The translations under genes and the position numbers were made by a program. Of a DNA stretch of 64,000 nt, positions 8,638-15,299 are shown piece after piece. Within the stretch, counting starts at the first letter, position 1. Every line of letters starts with the position of its first letter. This DNA comes from Chitinimonas arctica (GTDB lineage: Bacteria > Pseudomonadota > Gammaproteobacteria > Burkholderiales > Chitinimonadaceae). The DNA is taken from contig NZ_CP041730.1 in assembly GCF_007431345.1 (NCBI RefSeq), positions 4,092,001-4,156,000 of the forward strand, in the 5' to 3' direction. The notes beneath the pieces are model-generated. The model did not search any database. It saw nothing but the letters and a program-made list of their open reading frames with translations, and was not told the DNA's origin.

Positions 8638-9027
8638 ATGGATGAAAAGATGGTTAAGGACTTTGACACCGAGCCTGGCGCGTCGGGCAAGGCGATTGAA
8701 AATGCAGAGGCCGACTTGAATTGGCAGCTTCCTACTGCCTACAAGCAGTTGCTGGAAAAAACCAATGGCGGGAAGGGGACTGTTGGTGAAAACTACGTGG
8801 TTCTCTGGTCGGCCGAAGAATTGGCTGAAATCAATCGTGAATATCAAGTCCAAGCGCATGCGCCAGGCTTGGTGTTGTTTGGCTCCGATGGAGAAGGGCA
8901 AGGATTTGCCTTCGATACCAGGCAAGCCCCTTATCCGGTCGTCCAAGTTCCATTAATCGGAATGGATTTGCAAAACGCGCGCGTGGTGGCGCCGGAATTT
9001 GCTGGTTTTATAGGTTCCTTGCGTTAA
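8638..9027 (+). CDS. SMI1/KNR4 (SUKH) family protein
   Basis: Encodes 129 residues, a typical SUKH-1 length. The family pattern is visible: an N-terminal helical segment with LNWQLPTAYKQLLEKTNGG, then the beta-rich part LVLFGSDGEGQGFAFDTR and a hydrophobic strand YPVVQVPLIG. SUKH proteins are often immunity proteins against contact-dependent or polymorphic nuclease toxins, though some are housekeeping. No toxin gene adjoins it, so it is an orphan here, immediately upstream of the prophage-bearing tRNA. Initiation is at 8638 or at a nearby downstream ATG. Confidence 0.85.
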   Translation: MDEKMVKDFDTEPGASGKAIENAEADLNWQLPTAYKQLLEKTNGGKGTVGENYVVLWSAEELAEINREYQVQAHAPGLVLFGSDGEGQGFAFDTRQAPYPVVQVPLIGMDLQNARVVAPEFAGFIGSLR

Positions 9028-9088
9028 GGGCATGTCCTGGCGCTTGGCGCCAAGCCGAGCAGCAGTACAAGGATCTGTGCGGCGGATA

Positions 9089-9117
9089 TTCCCAAGCGCG
9101 CTCCACGCCGCTATAAT
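9089..9117 (+). promoter_or_regulatory. probable promoter of tRNA-Thr
   Basis: TTCCCA (9089-9094) and TATAAT (9112-9117) are separated by 17 bp and lie 43 bp upstream of the mature tRNA end. The -10 is perfect; the -35 is weak. Confidence 0.6.
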
Positions 9118-9159
9118 CGCCGACTTCTGCCTGATTGCATCAGCAATCAGACGCAGTGT

Positions 9160-9235
9160 GCCGATGTAGCTCAGTTGGTAGAGCAGCGCATTCGTAATGC
9201 GAAGGTCGGGGGTTCAATTCCTCTCATCGGCACCA
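9160..9235 (+). tRNA. tRNA-Thr (anticodon CGT)
   Basis: A 76-nt cloverleaf with encoded CCA. The acceptor arms GCCGATG and CATCGGC pair, the D-arm is GCTC/GAGC, and the anticodon loop TTCGTAA places CGT at 9193-9195. It resembles the E. coli tRNA-Thr(CGT) closely. Its 3' half is the integration site of the prophage, and the integrated sequence restores the full tRNA. Confidence 0.97.
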
Positions 9236-9238
9236 ATA
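9191..9238. other. attL, tRNA-side attachment site
   Basis: These 48 bp run from the anticodon loop to 3 bp past the CCA end and recur at 63128-63175 with 42 of 48 identical. The first 18 bp and last 15 bp are exact; the differences cluster in the T-arm. The integrase gene lies just inside. Confidence 0.88.
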
Positions 9239-9251
9239 GAATCAAGTACTT

Positions 9252-9276
9252 AGGCCACCCTGCACGGTGGCCTTTT
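9252..9276. terminator. terminator between tRNA-Thr and integrase
   Basis: GGCCACC (9253-9259) pairs with GGTGGCC (9266-9272), followed by TTTT on the plus strand; flanking A residues make it usable on the minus strand too. It ends the tRNA transcript and, in reverse, the integrase transcript. A near copy occurs after attR. Confidence 0.8.
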
Positions 9277-9277
9277 C

Positions 9278-10282
9278 TCATCCTCTGGCAGAATCTCGTC
9301 GTAAACGGGTGTCCAACCCCGCTGCGTACTGTGCAAGATGCTGTGGTGCCAGGTGCGCATAGCGTCGCACCATCTTTCCATCTTTCCATCCAAAAAACTC
9401 CTGCACTGCAAAAAGTGGGGTGCCGTCCTGCACCAGCCAGGTAGCTACCGCATGCCGTAGGTCGTGCCAGCGAAACGCCACAATCCCTGCCCGCTCTAAT
9501 GCGTTCCGCCATGCCTTCGTGTTCGCTTGCTTGATCGGCTTGCCTCGGTAGGTGAACACATGGGTCGGGTGATTTCCAATGCACTGTCGGACAATATCAA
9601 CTGCGGAATCGTTCAGCGGGACACCGTGATCGTCACCGTTCTTGAAGTCATCGCCGTCGATATAAGCCACCCGCCTGTCCAAGTCGATACGCCCCCAGGT
9701 CAGACCCAGCACGTTCCCTTGTCGCAGACCTGTTGCCAGTGCAAAAATCACCATCCGCTGCTGATGCTCTGGCAACTCATCCACTAGTGCCAACGCCTGC
9801 TCCTTTGTTAGCGAACGTATTCGACGCTTTGGTTCCGGCAACATGGTGAAATTTGGTGCCTTATCTATCCACTCCCACGCGCGCTCGGCTCTGCGTAACA
9901 GCGCCCGCAGTACGGCGAGGTACTTATTCTTTCGAGCGTTGCTCACGTCCAGTTGATGCACAATTTCCAAAGCCATTCCGCCCCGGATTTCATGTAACGG
10001 CATGCTCAAATGCTCTCGCCAGAACCGCAATATCGTCTTGTCATCGACGATGTCCCTCTTGTTCTTCTTCTCATTCAACCAGCGCAACGCCCCCTCTTCA
10101 AACGAGCGCTCTGGCTTTTCGTCCAAATACTGGACCCGCCAGAGTTCGGCCTTCAGGCTGTCGTGATACTCCTTCGCTGCTTGTTTATCTTCGGTCCCAG
10201 TAGAGCGTCTAATTCGCTTGCCACTTGGCGAGACGATATCAACGTGCCAGCAGGCGCTATCTTGGTGCTTAAAAATCGGCAT
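9278..10282 (-). CDS. int: prophage tyrosine integrase
   Basis: Encodes 334 residues from the ATG of MPIFKHQDSACWHVD. A longer in-frame extension upstream overlaps other genes and looks non-coding. The protein has an N-terminal arm-binding domain, a core-binding helical domain (ARKNKYLAVLRALLRRAE) and a catalytic domain. The latter shows Arg in ATGLRQGNVLGL, the HDLRH box (RWHDLRHAVATWL), a second region GWKDGKMVRRYAH and the active Tyr in RRYAHLAPQHL. The gene's 3' end faces attL. It is related to the second integrase at the right end of the window. Confidence 0.95.
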   Translation of the reverse strand: MPIFKHQDSACWHVDIVSPSGKRIRRSTGTEDKQAAKEYHDSLKAELWRVQYLDEKPERSFEEGALRWLNEKKNKRDIVDDKTILRFWREHLSMPLHEIRGGMALEIVHQLDVSNARKNKYLAVLRALLRRAERAWEWIDKAPNFTMLPEPKRRIRSLTKEQALALVDELPEHQQRMVIFALATGLRQGNVLGLTWGRIDLDRRVAYIDGDDFKNGDDHGVPLNDSAVDIVRQCIGNHPTHVFTYRGKPIKQANTKAWRNALERAGIVAFRWHDLRHAVATWLVQDGTPLFAVQEFFGWKDGKMVRRYAHLAPQHLAQYAAGLDTRLRRDSARG

Positions 10283-10578
10283 TTTTCTTCCTTCATTGCC
10301 GACGCTTGCCGCGCGCCGGTAGTGTAATCGCCACGGATGTACGCAGCCAAGTCGTCGCCGAGAAAGACATAACGCCGGCCAACACGCCTGCCTGGAGCGG
10401 TGCCTTGTTTGGTACGGCGCCGAAGCGTTTCCGGGTGAAGATGCAGCAATGCTGCCGCCTGTTTCAGATCGAAGGTTTCCATCCTCGAAACCCCGGCTAC
10501 TGCCGCCGAAACCAGCCGCAGGGTCTCCGAATAGCATTGCGCCAGCGCTGCGGCCTGCTCAAGCGTATTGGTCTGCAT
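10153..10578 (-). CDS. excisionase-like HTH protein
   Basis: Encodes 141 residues. ATG at 10578 has the strong Shine-Dalgarno GGGAAGGG, whereas the upstream GTG at 10584 does not. A MerR/excisionase-type winged helix-turn-helix spans about residues 33-85 (TFDLKQAAALLHLHPETLRRR, then RVGRRYVFLGDDLAAYI). Such proteins act as Xis or as small regulators beside integrases. Its last 130 bp overlap the start of the integrase gene in another frame, which is unusual; the conserved HTH part lies before the overlap. An alternative start is the ATG at 10482. Confidence 0.7.
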   Translation of the reverse strand: MQTNTLEQAAALAQCYSETLRLVSAAVAGVSRMETFDLKQAAALLHLHPETLRRRTKQGTAPGRRVGRRYVFLGDDLAAYIRGDYTTGARQASAMKEEKCRFLSTKIAPAGTLISSRQVASELDALLGPKINKQRRSITTA

Positions 10579-10807
10579 CTGCACCCTTCCCTACCTTACG
10601 AAGGCTGTACCGGTCGGGTAGACCGCGACAGGATTCAACGACGACCGCTCCCTCTGCTGCCATAGCCAGCAGTTCTACGGAAACGGCCTTTATGTCGAGG
10701 CTCAGGCAATGCGCCAAGTCGTTGGCAGTCACGCTGCTGCCAATCTGCAATGCGGCAACTAAAAGTGCCCTGGTATTCGTTCTGTTCAATGCTTTCTCCG
10801 TATTCAT
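10559..10807 (-). CDS. small winged-helix-like protein
   Basis: Encodes 82 residues with a helix-turn-helix-like core: ALLVAALQIGSSVTANDLAHCL, then VSVELLAMAAEGAVVVESCRG. The pattern suggests a small DNA-binding regulator, but I cannot name a family. An alternative TTG start at 10789 has GGAG 6 bp before it and may be the true one. The end overlaps the excisionase-like gene by about 20 bp, so the two are probably co-translated. Confidence 0.5.
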   Translation of the reverse strand: MNTEKALNRTNTRALLVAALQIGSSVTANDLAHCLSLDIKAVSVELLAMAAEGAVVVESCRGLPDRYSLRKVGKGADADQYA

Positions 10808-10818
10808 TGGCTACGTCG

Positions 10819-11055
10819 TTAAACCGTCACCATTTGGCGGAGCGCATCGGCAGCCACGACTGCTACCGGCGCCATGTCCGCGTTGGCAATGCGGCGTAGT
10901 GCGGCGATAGCGATTGCGGTATCGCGCTGAAGGGCTTTCAGGTGCATTTCGGCGATATCCGCCCGTACTGCCAGATTGGCGTTGTGGTACTGCAATTCGA
11001 TCAGGGCGTCGTCGTCGGCGTGACCGCCGGACAGCGTGCTGGCGTCTAAATACAT
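10819..11055 (-). CDS. small prophage protein, unknown
   Basis: Encodes 78 residues, mostly Ala-rich helix (HNANLAVRADIAEMHLKALQR), without recognised motifs. An AGGAAG Shine-Dalgarno lies 7-8 bp before the ATG, and the gene fits the spacing of the leftward early operon. Probably a short structural or regulatory phage protein. Confidence 0.5.
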   Translation of the reverse strand: MYLDASTLSGGHADDDALIELQYHNANLAVRADIAEMHLKALQRDTAIAIAALRRIANADMAPVAVVAADALRQMVTV

Positions 11056-11111
11056 GGGGTAGCTTCCTGTATGAGTATCCCGACACCGGCGCTCTGTCTC
11101 GTCCGGGCAGG

Positions 11112-11144
11112 AAAAAGCCCCCAGCTTTTCGGGCTGTGGGGGCT
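11112..11144 (-). terminator. terminator in the leftward early operon
   Basis: Arms AGCCCCCA (11116-11123) and TGGGGGCT (11137-11144) are followed on the minus strand by a run of five T. It lies downstream of the SSB-like gene and separates the recombination genes from the integrase cluster. Confidence 0.8.
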
Positions 11145-11234
11145 TGGTGAAGGGAGATGACCAATCCGCCTACGCCGTAGTCCTTTTCAGGCTAATCGGC
11201 GAATTACGGACGGATTTCGGTCTTTGAGAGGGCG

Positions 11235-11891
11235 TCAGAATGGGATGTCATCTTCAAAATCATCAAAGCCACCGCCGCTAGCCGGACCGGCCTGGGGAGC
11301 ATTGCTCTTGCCCACCGACAGCTTTTTGAGCGCCTTGTCCTTGAGCGAGGCCTTCATTCGATCAAGCATCTCGGCCTTGGGTGCCCGGCGCAGAATCTCG
11401 GAGGCCAGCATGCGGGTATCCGGGTTGAAGACGCTGTACAGATCTATCCGGTTGGCGACCTTAATTTCTTGCGCTTGATCAAGGTATTCCTCGGGCGCTA
11501 GTTGCAGCAGCAGGCCGATGCGCTTGCCGGCCAGGTCGGGATAGGTTTCCACATCCTTCGGCACCTTGGCGCCGGCCTTGTGATCGTATAGCTCGATTGT
11601 CTGCCGCGTGGCCTGGATGCCACGTAGGGATAGGCACGTCATGATGGCGTGCAGCACATTATTGCCTGTGAGCATTTCGCCACTGGCCTTGGCCGTCCAC
11701 AGCGTAATGCGCGCCTCTTGCTTATCGGTATCCTCGAAATGCAGTTCGATACCTTCGGTACCGGTGCGGCTGGATTTGACCGCAATGGCGTATTTAAAGG
11801 CGCCGATATACTCGCCCGTGGTTTGGATGCGGCTGGATTTCGCATCGGCCTTTTCGGCGGCCTTGGTGTCGAGATTATAAGAACGGGTCAT
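11235..11891 (-). CDS. phage single-strand DNA-binding-like protein with SSB-type tail
   Basis: Encodes 218 residues. The N-terminal two thirds look beta-rich, and a flexible Gly-rich linker ends in the acidic tip FDDFEDDIPF. That tip matches the C-terminal hook of bacterial SSB (DDDIPF), used to recruit replication and repair partners. It is translated just after the Sak4-like ATPase gene, and phage SSBs are known to stimulate Sak4-type annealases. This supports a role in homologous recombination or replication. It is not a canonical SSB by length (usual length about 150-180). AAGGA precedes the ATG. Confidence 0.65.
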   Translation of the reverse strand: MTRSYNLDTKAAEKADAKSSRIQTTGEYIGAFKYAIAVKSSRTGTEGIELHFEDTDKQEARITLWTAKASGEMLTGNNVLHAIMTCLSLRGIQATRQTIELYDHKAGAKVPKDVETYPDLAGKRIGLLLQLAPEEYLDQAQEIKVANRIDLYSVFNPDTRMLASEILRRAPKAEMLDRMKASLKDKALKKLSVGKSNAPQAGPASGGGFDDFEDDIPF

Positions 11892-11911
11892 GCAGATTCC
11901 TTATTGGAGTA

Positions 11912-12577
11912 TTAGGCAGCGGGTGCATGCGTGGTCGAAATGCCGTAGTAGTCGCATAGGCAGGTATCCACAGCAGCCAGGTCGTTGTCGATCAGTTGGT
12001 CGGGGAACATGTCGGGCGGCGCCTTGACCGTGTCGCTACCGTTGTTGATCGTGCTGAACTGGAACCGGCGATCCGTCACCACGGTGCGCAGCACGATGGT
12101 GAACAAGCCTTCCAGGGTGATTTTGTCGTCCAGCAGCTTGCCGATGGTCTTCATCTTCACCCGGCCGTATTCGTCGTTTTGGGTATGGGCCAGGATGTAG
12201 ACCCGCACGTCGTCGGGCAGGTTGTTGGCGACGGTGAGGATGTCCCAGGCATGCCGGCCGATCTCGGTGTACTTGTCGAACCCCCTCTCGTTGGATCGCC
12301 GCATAAACTCGTTCGCCAGCACATACTGGAAGTCGTCCAACACGATGATTTTGCGGCTGGTCTTCTGCATCAGGTTGATGATGCGAGCGCTGAAGTCGCT
12401 GACGAAGATATTGCCGGGTTGTTTCTTCTCTCTGTCCATGCGCGCCCAGCCCGTCGCTCGGAATGGCAAGGGCTTGCGCACGGCCTGGATCAACAGCGTT
12501 TGTGCGGAATCGAGGTTGCGCAGGCTATAGGTCTTACCCGTCCCGGATTCGCCCAGGACGATGGTGGCAATACTCAT
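11912..12577 (-). CDS. Sak4-like RecA-fold ATPase (AAA_24)
   Basis: Encodes 221 residues. Walker A is GESGTGKT (residues 9-16) and Walker B is KIIVLDDFQYV. There is a sensor-like segment VRVYILAHTQNDEYGRV and a later RRFQFSTINNGSDTVKAP. Phage Sak4 proteins are minimal RecA-like single-strand annealing ATPases that act with a cognate SSB. The adjoining SSB-like and Gp157 genes make a phage recombination cassette. Shine-Dalgarno AAGGAAAG precedes the ATG. The assignment to AAA_24 is by motif reading. Confidence 0.8.
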   Translation of the reverse strand: MSIATIVLGESGTGKTYSLRNLDSAQTLLIQAVRKPLPFRATGWARMDREKKQPGNIFVSDFSARIINLMQKTSRKIIVLDDFQYVLANEFMRRSNERGFDKYTEIGRHAWDILTVANNLPDDVRVYILAHTQNDEYGRVKMKTIGKLLDDKITLEGLFTIVLRTVVTDRRFQFSTINNGSDTVKAPPDMFPDQLIDNDLAAVDTCLCDYYGISTTHAPAA

Positions 12578-12586
12578 GGGCTTTCC

Positions 12587-13084
12587 TTATCGAATGTCGA
12601 GACGGGAGCCACGCACCAGGCGGGCGCCGGAGACTTCTTCGCCGGCATTGAGGGCCGCGGCGATGAGCTTCTTATCGGGCTGGGCCGGTGGGGGATCGGG
12701 TTGGCGCATAAACTTCGCCGGGATCTGGCTGGCGGTGTCGATCACCACGCTCTGTGGGTTGTCTCGAATGGCCATCTTGAAGTACGGGCTTTCGATCACC
12801 TTGATCTGCGTGGCCTGCATTGCGCCCTTGAGATAGTCGCGCAGGTTTTCAGCCCGGCTTTCCATCGCGCGGCGGCGCTCCGCCATTTGCTTCTCGGCAC
12901 CCTTGATGGCTTCGACATTGGCTTCGAGGTTGCGGATGAACATGGCGACATTGGTCGCTTTATGCTCCAGGGCGCCGGCCAATCCTTCGAGGGTGTCAGC
13001 GACCATGTCTTGCGGTAGGTCTAAATCGGCCAGCTTTTCGGCGGTCAGACGGTATTCCTTGGCGAGTACGTATAAAGCGGTCAT
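12587..13084 (-). CDS. Gp157-family phage protein
   Basis: Encodes 165 residues. A long coiled-coil N-terminal half (ALEHKATNVAMFIRNLEANV, then EAIKGAEKQMAERRRAMESR) is followed by the compact segment IKVIESPYFKMAIRDNPQSVVI, characteristic of the siphovirus Gp157 family. Members commonly sit beside phage annealases and SSBs and have been linked to phage resistance in streptococci; the biochemical role is unknown. AAAAGGAGAT precedes the ATG, making this a well-supported operon member. Confidence 0.85.
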   Translation of the reverse strand: MTALYVLAKEYRLTAEKLADLDLPQDMVADTLEGLAGALEHKATNVAMFIRNLEANVEAIKGAEKQMAERRRAMESRAENLRDYLKGAMQATQIKVIESPYFKMAIRDNPQSVVIDTASQIPAKFMRQPDPPPAQPDKKLIAAALNAGEEVSGARLVRGSRLDIR

Positions 13085-13102
13085 GCATCTCCTTTTAGAA
13101 AG

Positions 13103-13249
13103 TCACGGTTCAAGCCAGCCGACCAGGGCGGATAGGCCGACCCAGCTGACCAGCCATAGACAGGCCCAGGCAGCGATTTGCCAGGCTTGCGGTGTGGGCT
13201 CGACAGGGGAGGTTTCCAGCGCTGGCCGGCTGGTAGAGGGTGGGATCAT
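13103..13249 (-). CDS. 48-aa single-pass membrane protein
   Basis: Short gene starting MIPPSTSRPALET, with one hydrophobic Trp-rich helix (IAAWACLWLVSWVGLSALVG) and a short tail. Its ATG overlaps the stop of the preceding zinc-binding ORF (ATGA), so translation is coupled. The function is unknown. Being tied into a coupled three-gene run makes it likely real despite the length. Confidence 0.5.
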   Translation of the reverse strand: MIPPSTSRPALETSPVEPTPQAWQIAAWACLWLVSWVGLSALVGWLEP

Positions 13250-13398
13250 TGAGGGGCTTTCTGGCGGGCTAGGTAGCCCGCGATGATGTCGGCGCTGCCG
13301 CAGTGGGCACAGTCGAGAAAACCGCACCCCTGGGCATCGCCTGTGTTGTGACAAACCGTGCAACAGTGGTACCAACATAGTTCAGCCCGGACATTCAT
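13246..13398 (-). CDS. 50-aa Cys-rich, probable zinc-binding protein
   Basis: Read directly from the minus strand: MNVRAELCWYHCCTVCHNTG, then DAQGCGFLDCAHCGSADI, ending AGYLARQKAPQ. It contains seven cysteines and three histidines, with CxxC-type pairs (CTVC, CAHC) that fit a small zinc ribbon. Start and stop both overlap neighbours by 4 bp (ATGA), which is good evidence for a coupled operon. The function is unknown; phage early operons often carry such ribbons. Confidence 0.6.
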   Translation of the reverse strand: MNVRAELCWYHCCTVCHNTGDAQGCGFLDCAHCGSADIIAGYLARQKAPQ

Positions 13399-13634
13399 GC
13401 AGCCATTCGCCAGCAGTCGCTGTCCTCGCGCTGGCCCAGCACCTGTTCGATTTCGAGGATCTGTTCCTCGTTCAGCAGCGGCAGGATGTTGACGTCGCCC
13501 GCCATGGCACGCGTAGTGATGTATTCCTCAGCGCAGCCGGGATAAAAGGCACTGCGTGCTTCTGGTGGTGCGTAGTCGTAGGTAACTTCCAGTTCGACGC
13601 CCCGGTAGAGGACAAAGCGGGTAAATGACAGCAA
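13395..13634 (-). CDS. small early phage protein, unknown
   Basis: Encodes 79 residues starting from TTG at 13634, placed 7 bp after a GGAG. The sequence begins MLSFTRFVLYRGVELEVTYD. It has an N-terminal beta-hairpin-like segment and a C-terminal acidic helix (LLNEEQILEIEQVLGQRED). It resembles small conserved phage proteins found in early operons, but I cannot name the family. It is probably the first gene of the leftward recombination operon, and its stop overlaps the next start. Confidence 0.6.
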   Translation of the reverse strand: MLSFTRFVLYRGVELEVTYDYAPPEARSAFYPGCAEEYITTRAMAGDVNILPLLNEEQILEIEQVLGQREDSDCWRMAA

Positions 13635-13736
13635 GCAGGGACTCCAAAAAAATCGCCGCGCACTGCAAACGCAGCGAGCGGCGAAAAACGCCTGCGTTAC
13701 CAGGCGTCCGAGGCGAAGGGGGTGAGGGGCAAGCCC

Positions 13737-13811
13737 TCAAGTCCGGGAACTGGTCAGTGCTACTGCCACAAAGGCTTCCGACCAGACTGGCAGCCCAATT
13801 CCCGGACTTGA
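13737..13811 (+). ncRNA. structured RNA with pseudoknot, C4-antisense-RNA-like
   Basis: An outer 13-bp perfect stem, TCAAGTCCGGGAA (13737-13749) with TTCCCGGACTTGA (13799-13811), encloses two interleaved stems. CTGGTC (13750-13755) pairs with GACCAG (13780-13785), and CTGCCA (13763-13768) pairs with TGGCAG (13788-13793), an H-type pseudoknot. A second copy of the core, TCCGGG-TGGTC (13825-13835), lies just downstream and could pair with the 3' strands instead. This matches the a'/a and b'/b logic of phage C4 antisense RNAs, which repress an antirepressor-type ORF. The Shine-Dalgarno of the next ORF lies 70 bp further on. The family assignment is an inference. Confidence 0.55.
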
Positions 13812-13915
13812 AGGCACCCGACTTTCCGGGTGGTCAGCAGCTTAAGCACATTCGCGGCTGCGTCGCGTTGCTCCCGCCTAACGGCGCCCCATGTGCCATG
13901 GTGGAGGGACTTCCA

Positions 13916-14169
13916 TGAAACAAGCCAACCGACCAATCTTCAAAAGTTCTATCGGCTCGCTTGTGCGCTTATCGTGTGAAGCGCGGCACCCTCAGCCTTA
14001 CGGTGGCTGGGCGACGCGTCCGGTGATCTCGCGCCACCGGCTGGCGCTTTCCGCGTGTCCGCTACCTCATCTGCGCGAAGGGCTTTATGCCCATCTGCCA
14101 GCCAGTCCGCTCTTGCGCTTCCGGCTGTGCATCGCATCGGTTTTGGACCGTGGCGTTGTTTCCTGCTGA
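13916..14169 (+). CDS. small ORF after the C4-like RNA (possible antirepressor/Ash-type)
   Basis: Encodes 84 residues starting MKQANRPIFKSSIGSLVRLS, with an excellent Shine-Dalgarno (GGAGGGA, 5 bp spacing). The protein is rich in Arg, Leu, Pro and Ser (ALSACPLPHLREGLYAHLP) and has no recognisable domain. ORFs following C4 RNAs in other prophages are often of this odd composition. The minus strand is also open here, and both readings could be incidental, so support rests on the ribosome-binding site and the RNA upstream. Confidence 0.4.
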
Positions 14170-14225
14170 GTTGTGTAAAGAGCTGTACGGTTGATGTGCC
14201 GTGGTGTGAACAAGACTGTACGTTA

Positions 14226-14396
14226 ATGAGAACTACGCAGTCAATAAAAATGTACGCACTGGAGTTAGAAATTGTGAACTTCTGGAAGGAGGAGGAGATG
14301 TTGCGGGAGGACTGCGGGAGGACTGCGGGAGGACTGCGGGAGGACTGCGGGAGGACTGCGGGAGAAGACTGGGAGAAGACAGCTACGATGGGGTAA
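14226..14396 (+). CDS. possible 56-aa ORF containing an 11-bp repeat array
   Basis: Starts MRTTQSIKMYALELEIVNFW, continues with a Lys/Glu segment, and then has the repeated peptide LREDCGRTAGG produced by the 11-bp DNA repeats; it ends EKTATMG. No Shine-Dalgarno is visible, so reality is uncertain. Since 11 is not a multiple of 3, each repeat gained or lost shifts the frame. The present array happens to keep the frame open to 14396. Confidence 0.25.
   Translation: MRTTQSIKMYALELEIVNFWKEEEMLREDCGRTAGGLREDCGRTAGEDWEKTATMG
14302..14380 (+). repeat. 11-bp tandem repeat (TGCGGGAGGAC)
   Basis: Five perfect head-to-tail copies at 14302-14356 are followed by a 13-bp variant (14357-14369) and an 11-bp variant (14370-14380). 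There is no spacer between units, so it is not a CRISPR. It lies between the C4-like RNA region and the repressor gene. Confidence 0.95.
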
Positions 14397-14485
14397 ATAT
14401 GCGAGGCCATTTACAGATGGCCCCCGGAGAATTCGTCAAAGAGCCTGTTGTGCCCCGGATGTTGGACACTGCCCGTCAAGCTCAA

Positions 14486-15214
14486 TTACATGTCGTTTTG
14501 TACCTGTACGGCTCTACCTATGACCGATAGAGCGTCTGCATTCTCTTGCTTTATCACCCAATCCGGATGTCGGACTTTATCTGGATTGTCGGAGCTGGCT
14601 CGAATTGCCCCATCCGGCTCGACGAATAGCCGTTTGAAGTAGAACGCGCCTTGGTAATCGACGGCGTAGACATAGCCGCTTCGTGGTTTGACATCATCAG
14701 TATTGACGGTGACCGTGGCCCCGTCTTTTACCTCGGGGGACATGCTGTCGCCGTCCGCAAGGATAGTGGCTAGTTTGCTCGGCTCGAAACCCTTCCGATT
14801 GCACCAACTACGACTATATCGGAGTGTTTCGCTTGTATCTATTTCCCATTGAAGCCGGTTGGTACCGGCATGTAACGTCAAGGTCAATCTCCCTACTTCT
14901 ACTTCATCATCATCTAATGGGTCACCTTCGTCGTACACACGGGTGGGACGTAGCTCAGTGACGATGTTCCCTGGGCCCGGAGGTGATATGCGCTCTTCTC
15001 CAGATGCCAGCCACAGCGGATCTACCCCCAAGTACGCCGCCGCGCGAGCGCCATACATTGCAGACAGGTTTTTGGATCGGCCACTGAACCATTGGTTTAC
15101 CGTCGACCGAGGCACGCCGAGATGGCGTGCGAGGTCGGCCTGAGTAACGCCAGCTTGTTCAATGGCGTAGAGCAATCGTTCGGAGAGAGTACGCATATTC
15201 GTATTATTACGCAT
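14486..15214 (-). CDS. CI-like phage repressor, LexA/S24 type
   Basis: Encodes 242 residues. An N-terminal HTH_3 domain (TQADLARHLGVPRSTVNQWF, about residues 24-43) is joined to a peptidase S24 domain. The catalytic dyad is Ser157 in DGDSMSPEVKDG and Lys194 in YFKRLF, with a possible Ala-Gly cleavage site at residues 116-117. It should maintain lysogeny and self-cleave when RecA is activated. The gene diverges from the Cro-like gene across an operator-rich gap. ATG at 15214 sits next to an operator and lacks a good Shine-Dalgarno; an internal ATG at 15196 is possible. Confidence 0.93.
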   Translation of the reverse strand: MRNNTNMRTLSERLLYAIEQAGVTQADLARHLGVPRSTVNQWFSGRSKNLSAMYGARAAAYLGVDPLWLASGEERISPPGPGNIVTELRPTRVYDEGDPLDDDEVEVGRLTLTLHAGTNRLQWEIDTSETLRYSRSWCNRKGFEPSKLATILADGDSMSPEVKDGATVTVNTDDVKPRSGYVYAVDYQGAFYFKRLFVEPDGAIRASSDNPDKVRHPDWVIKQENADALSVIGRAVQVQNDM

Positions 15215-15216
15215 CT

Positions 15217-15236
15217 TTCGTACAAAGTGGTACGAA
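15217..15236. promoter_or_regulatory. operator palindrome next to the CI gene
   Basis: TTCGTAC (15217-15223) and GTACGAA (15230-15236) are a perfect inverted repeat with a 6-bp centre, 2 bp upstream of the repressor start codon. It is well placed for autoregulation. Confidence 0.8.
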
Positions 15237-15241
15237 GATTG

Positions 15242-15286
15242 GTGTTGTGAATATGTACATAAATATGTACTATATGTTCACAACAC
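15242..15286. promoter_or_regulatory. nested operator palindrome in the CI/Cro gap
   Basis: Outer arms GTGTTGTGAA (15242-15251) and TTCACAACAC (15277-15286) enclose inner arms GTACAT (15255-15260) and ATGTAC (15265-15270). GTAC recurs in this site and in the neighbouring operator, suggesting multiple CI/Cro binding sites. The divergent early promoters must lie in this 85-bp gap; the A+T-rich inner part supplies candidate -10 elements. Confidence 0.8.
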
Positions 15287-15299
15287 AAAGGTGATAGTC

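Noticed and set aside
14302..14380. Possible CRISPR array
   Set aside because: Units are 11 bp with no spacers, and no cas-like genes are in the window; this is a simple tandem repeat.
13949..14410. A 153-codon minus-strand frame over the repeat array
   Set aside because: Low-complexity Ser/Pro repeats come from the 11-bp array, and there is no ribosome-binding site; the opposite strand has the better start signal at 13916.
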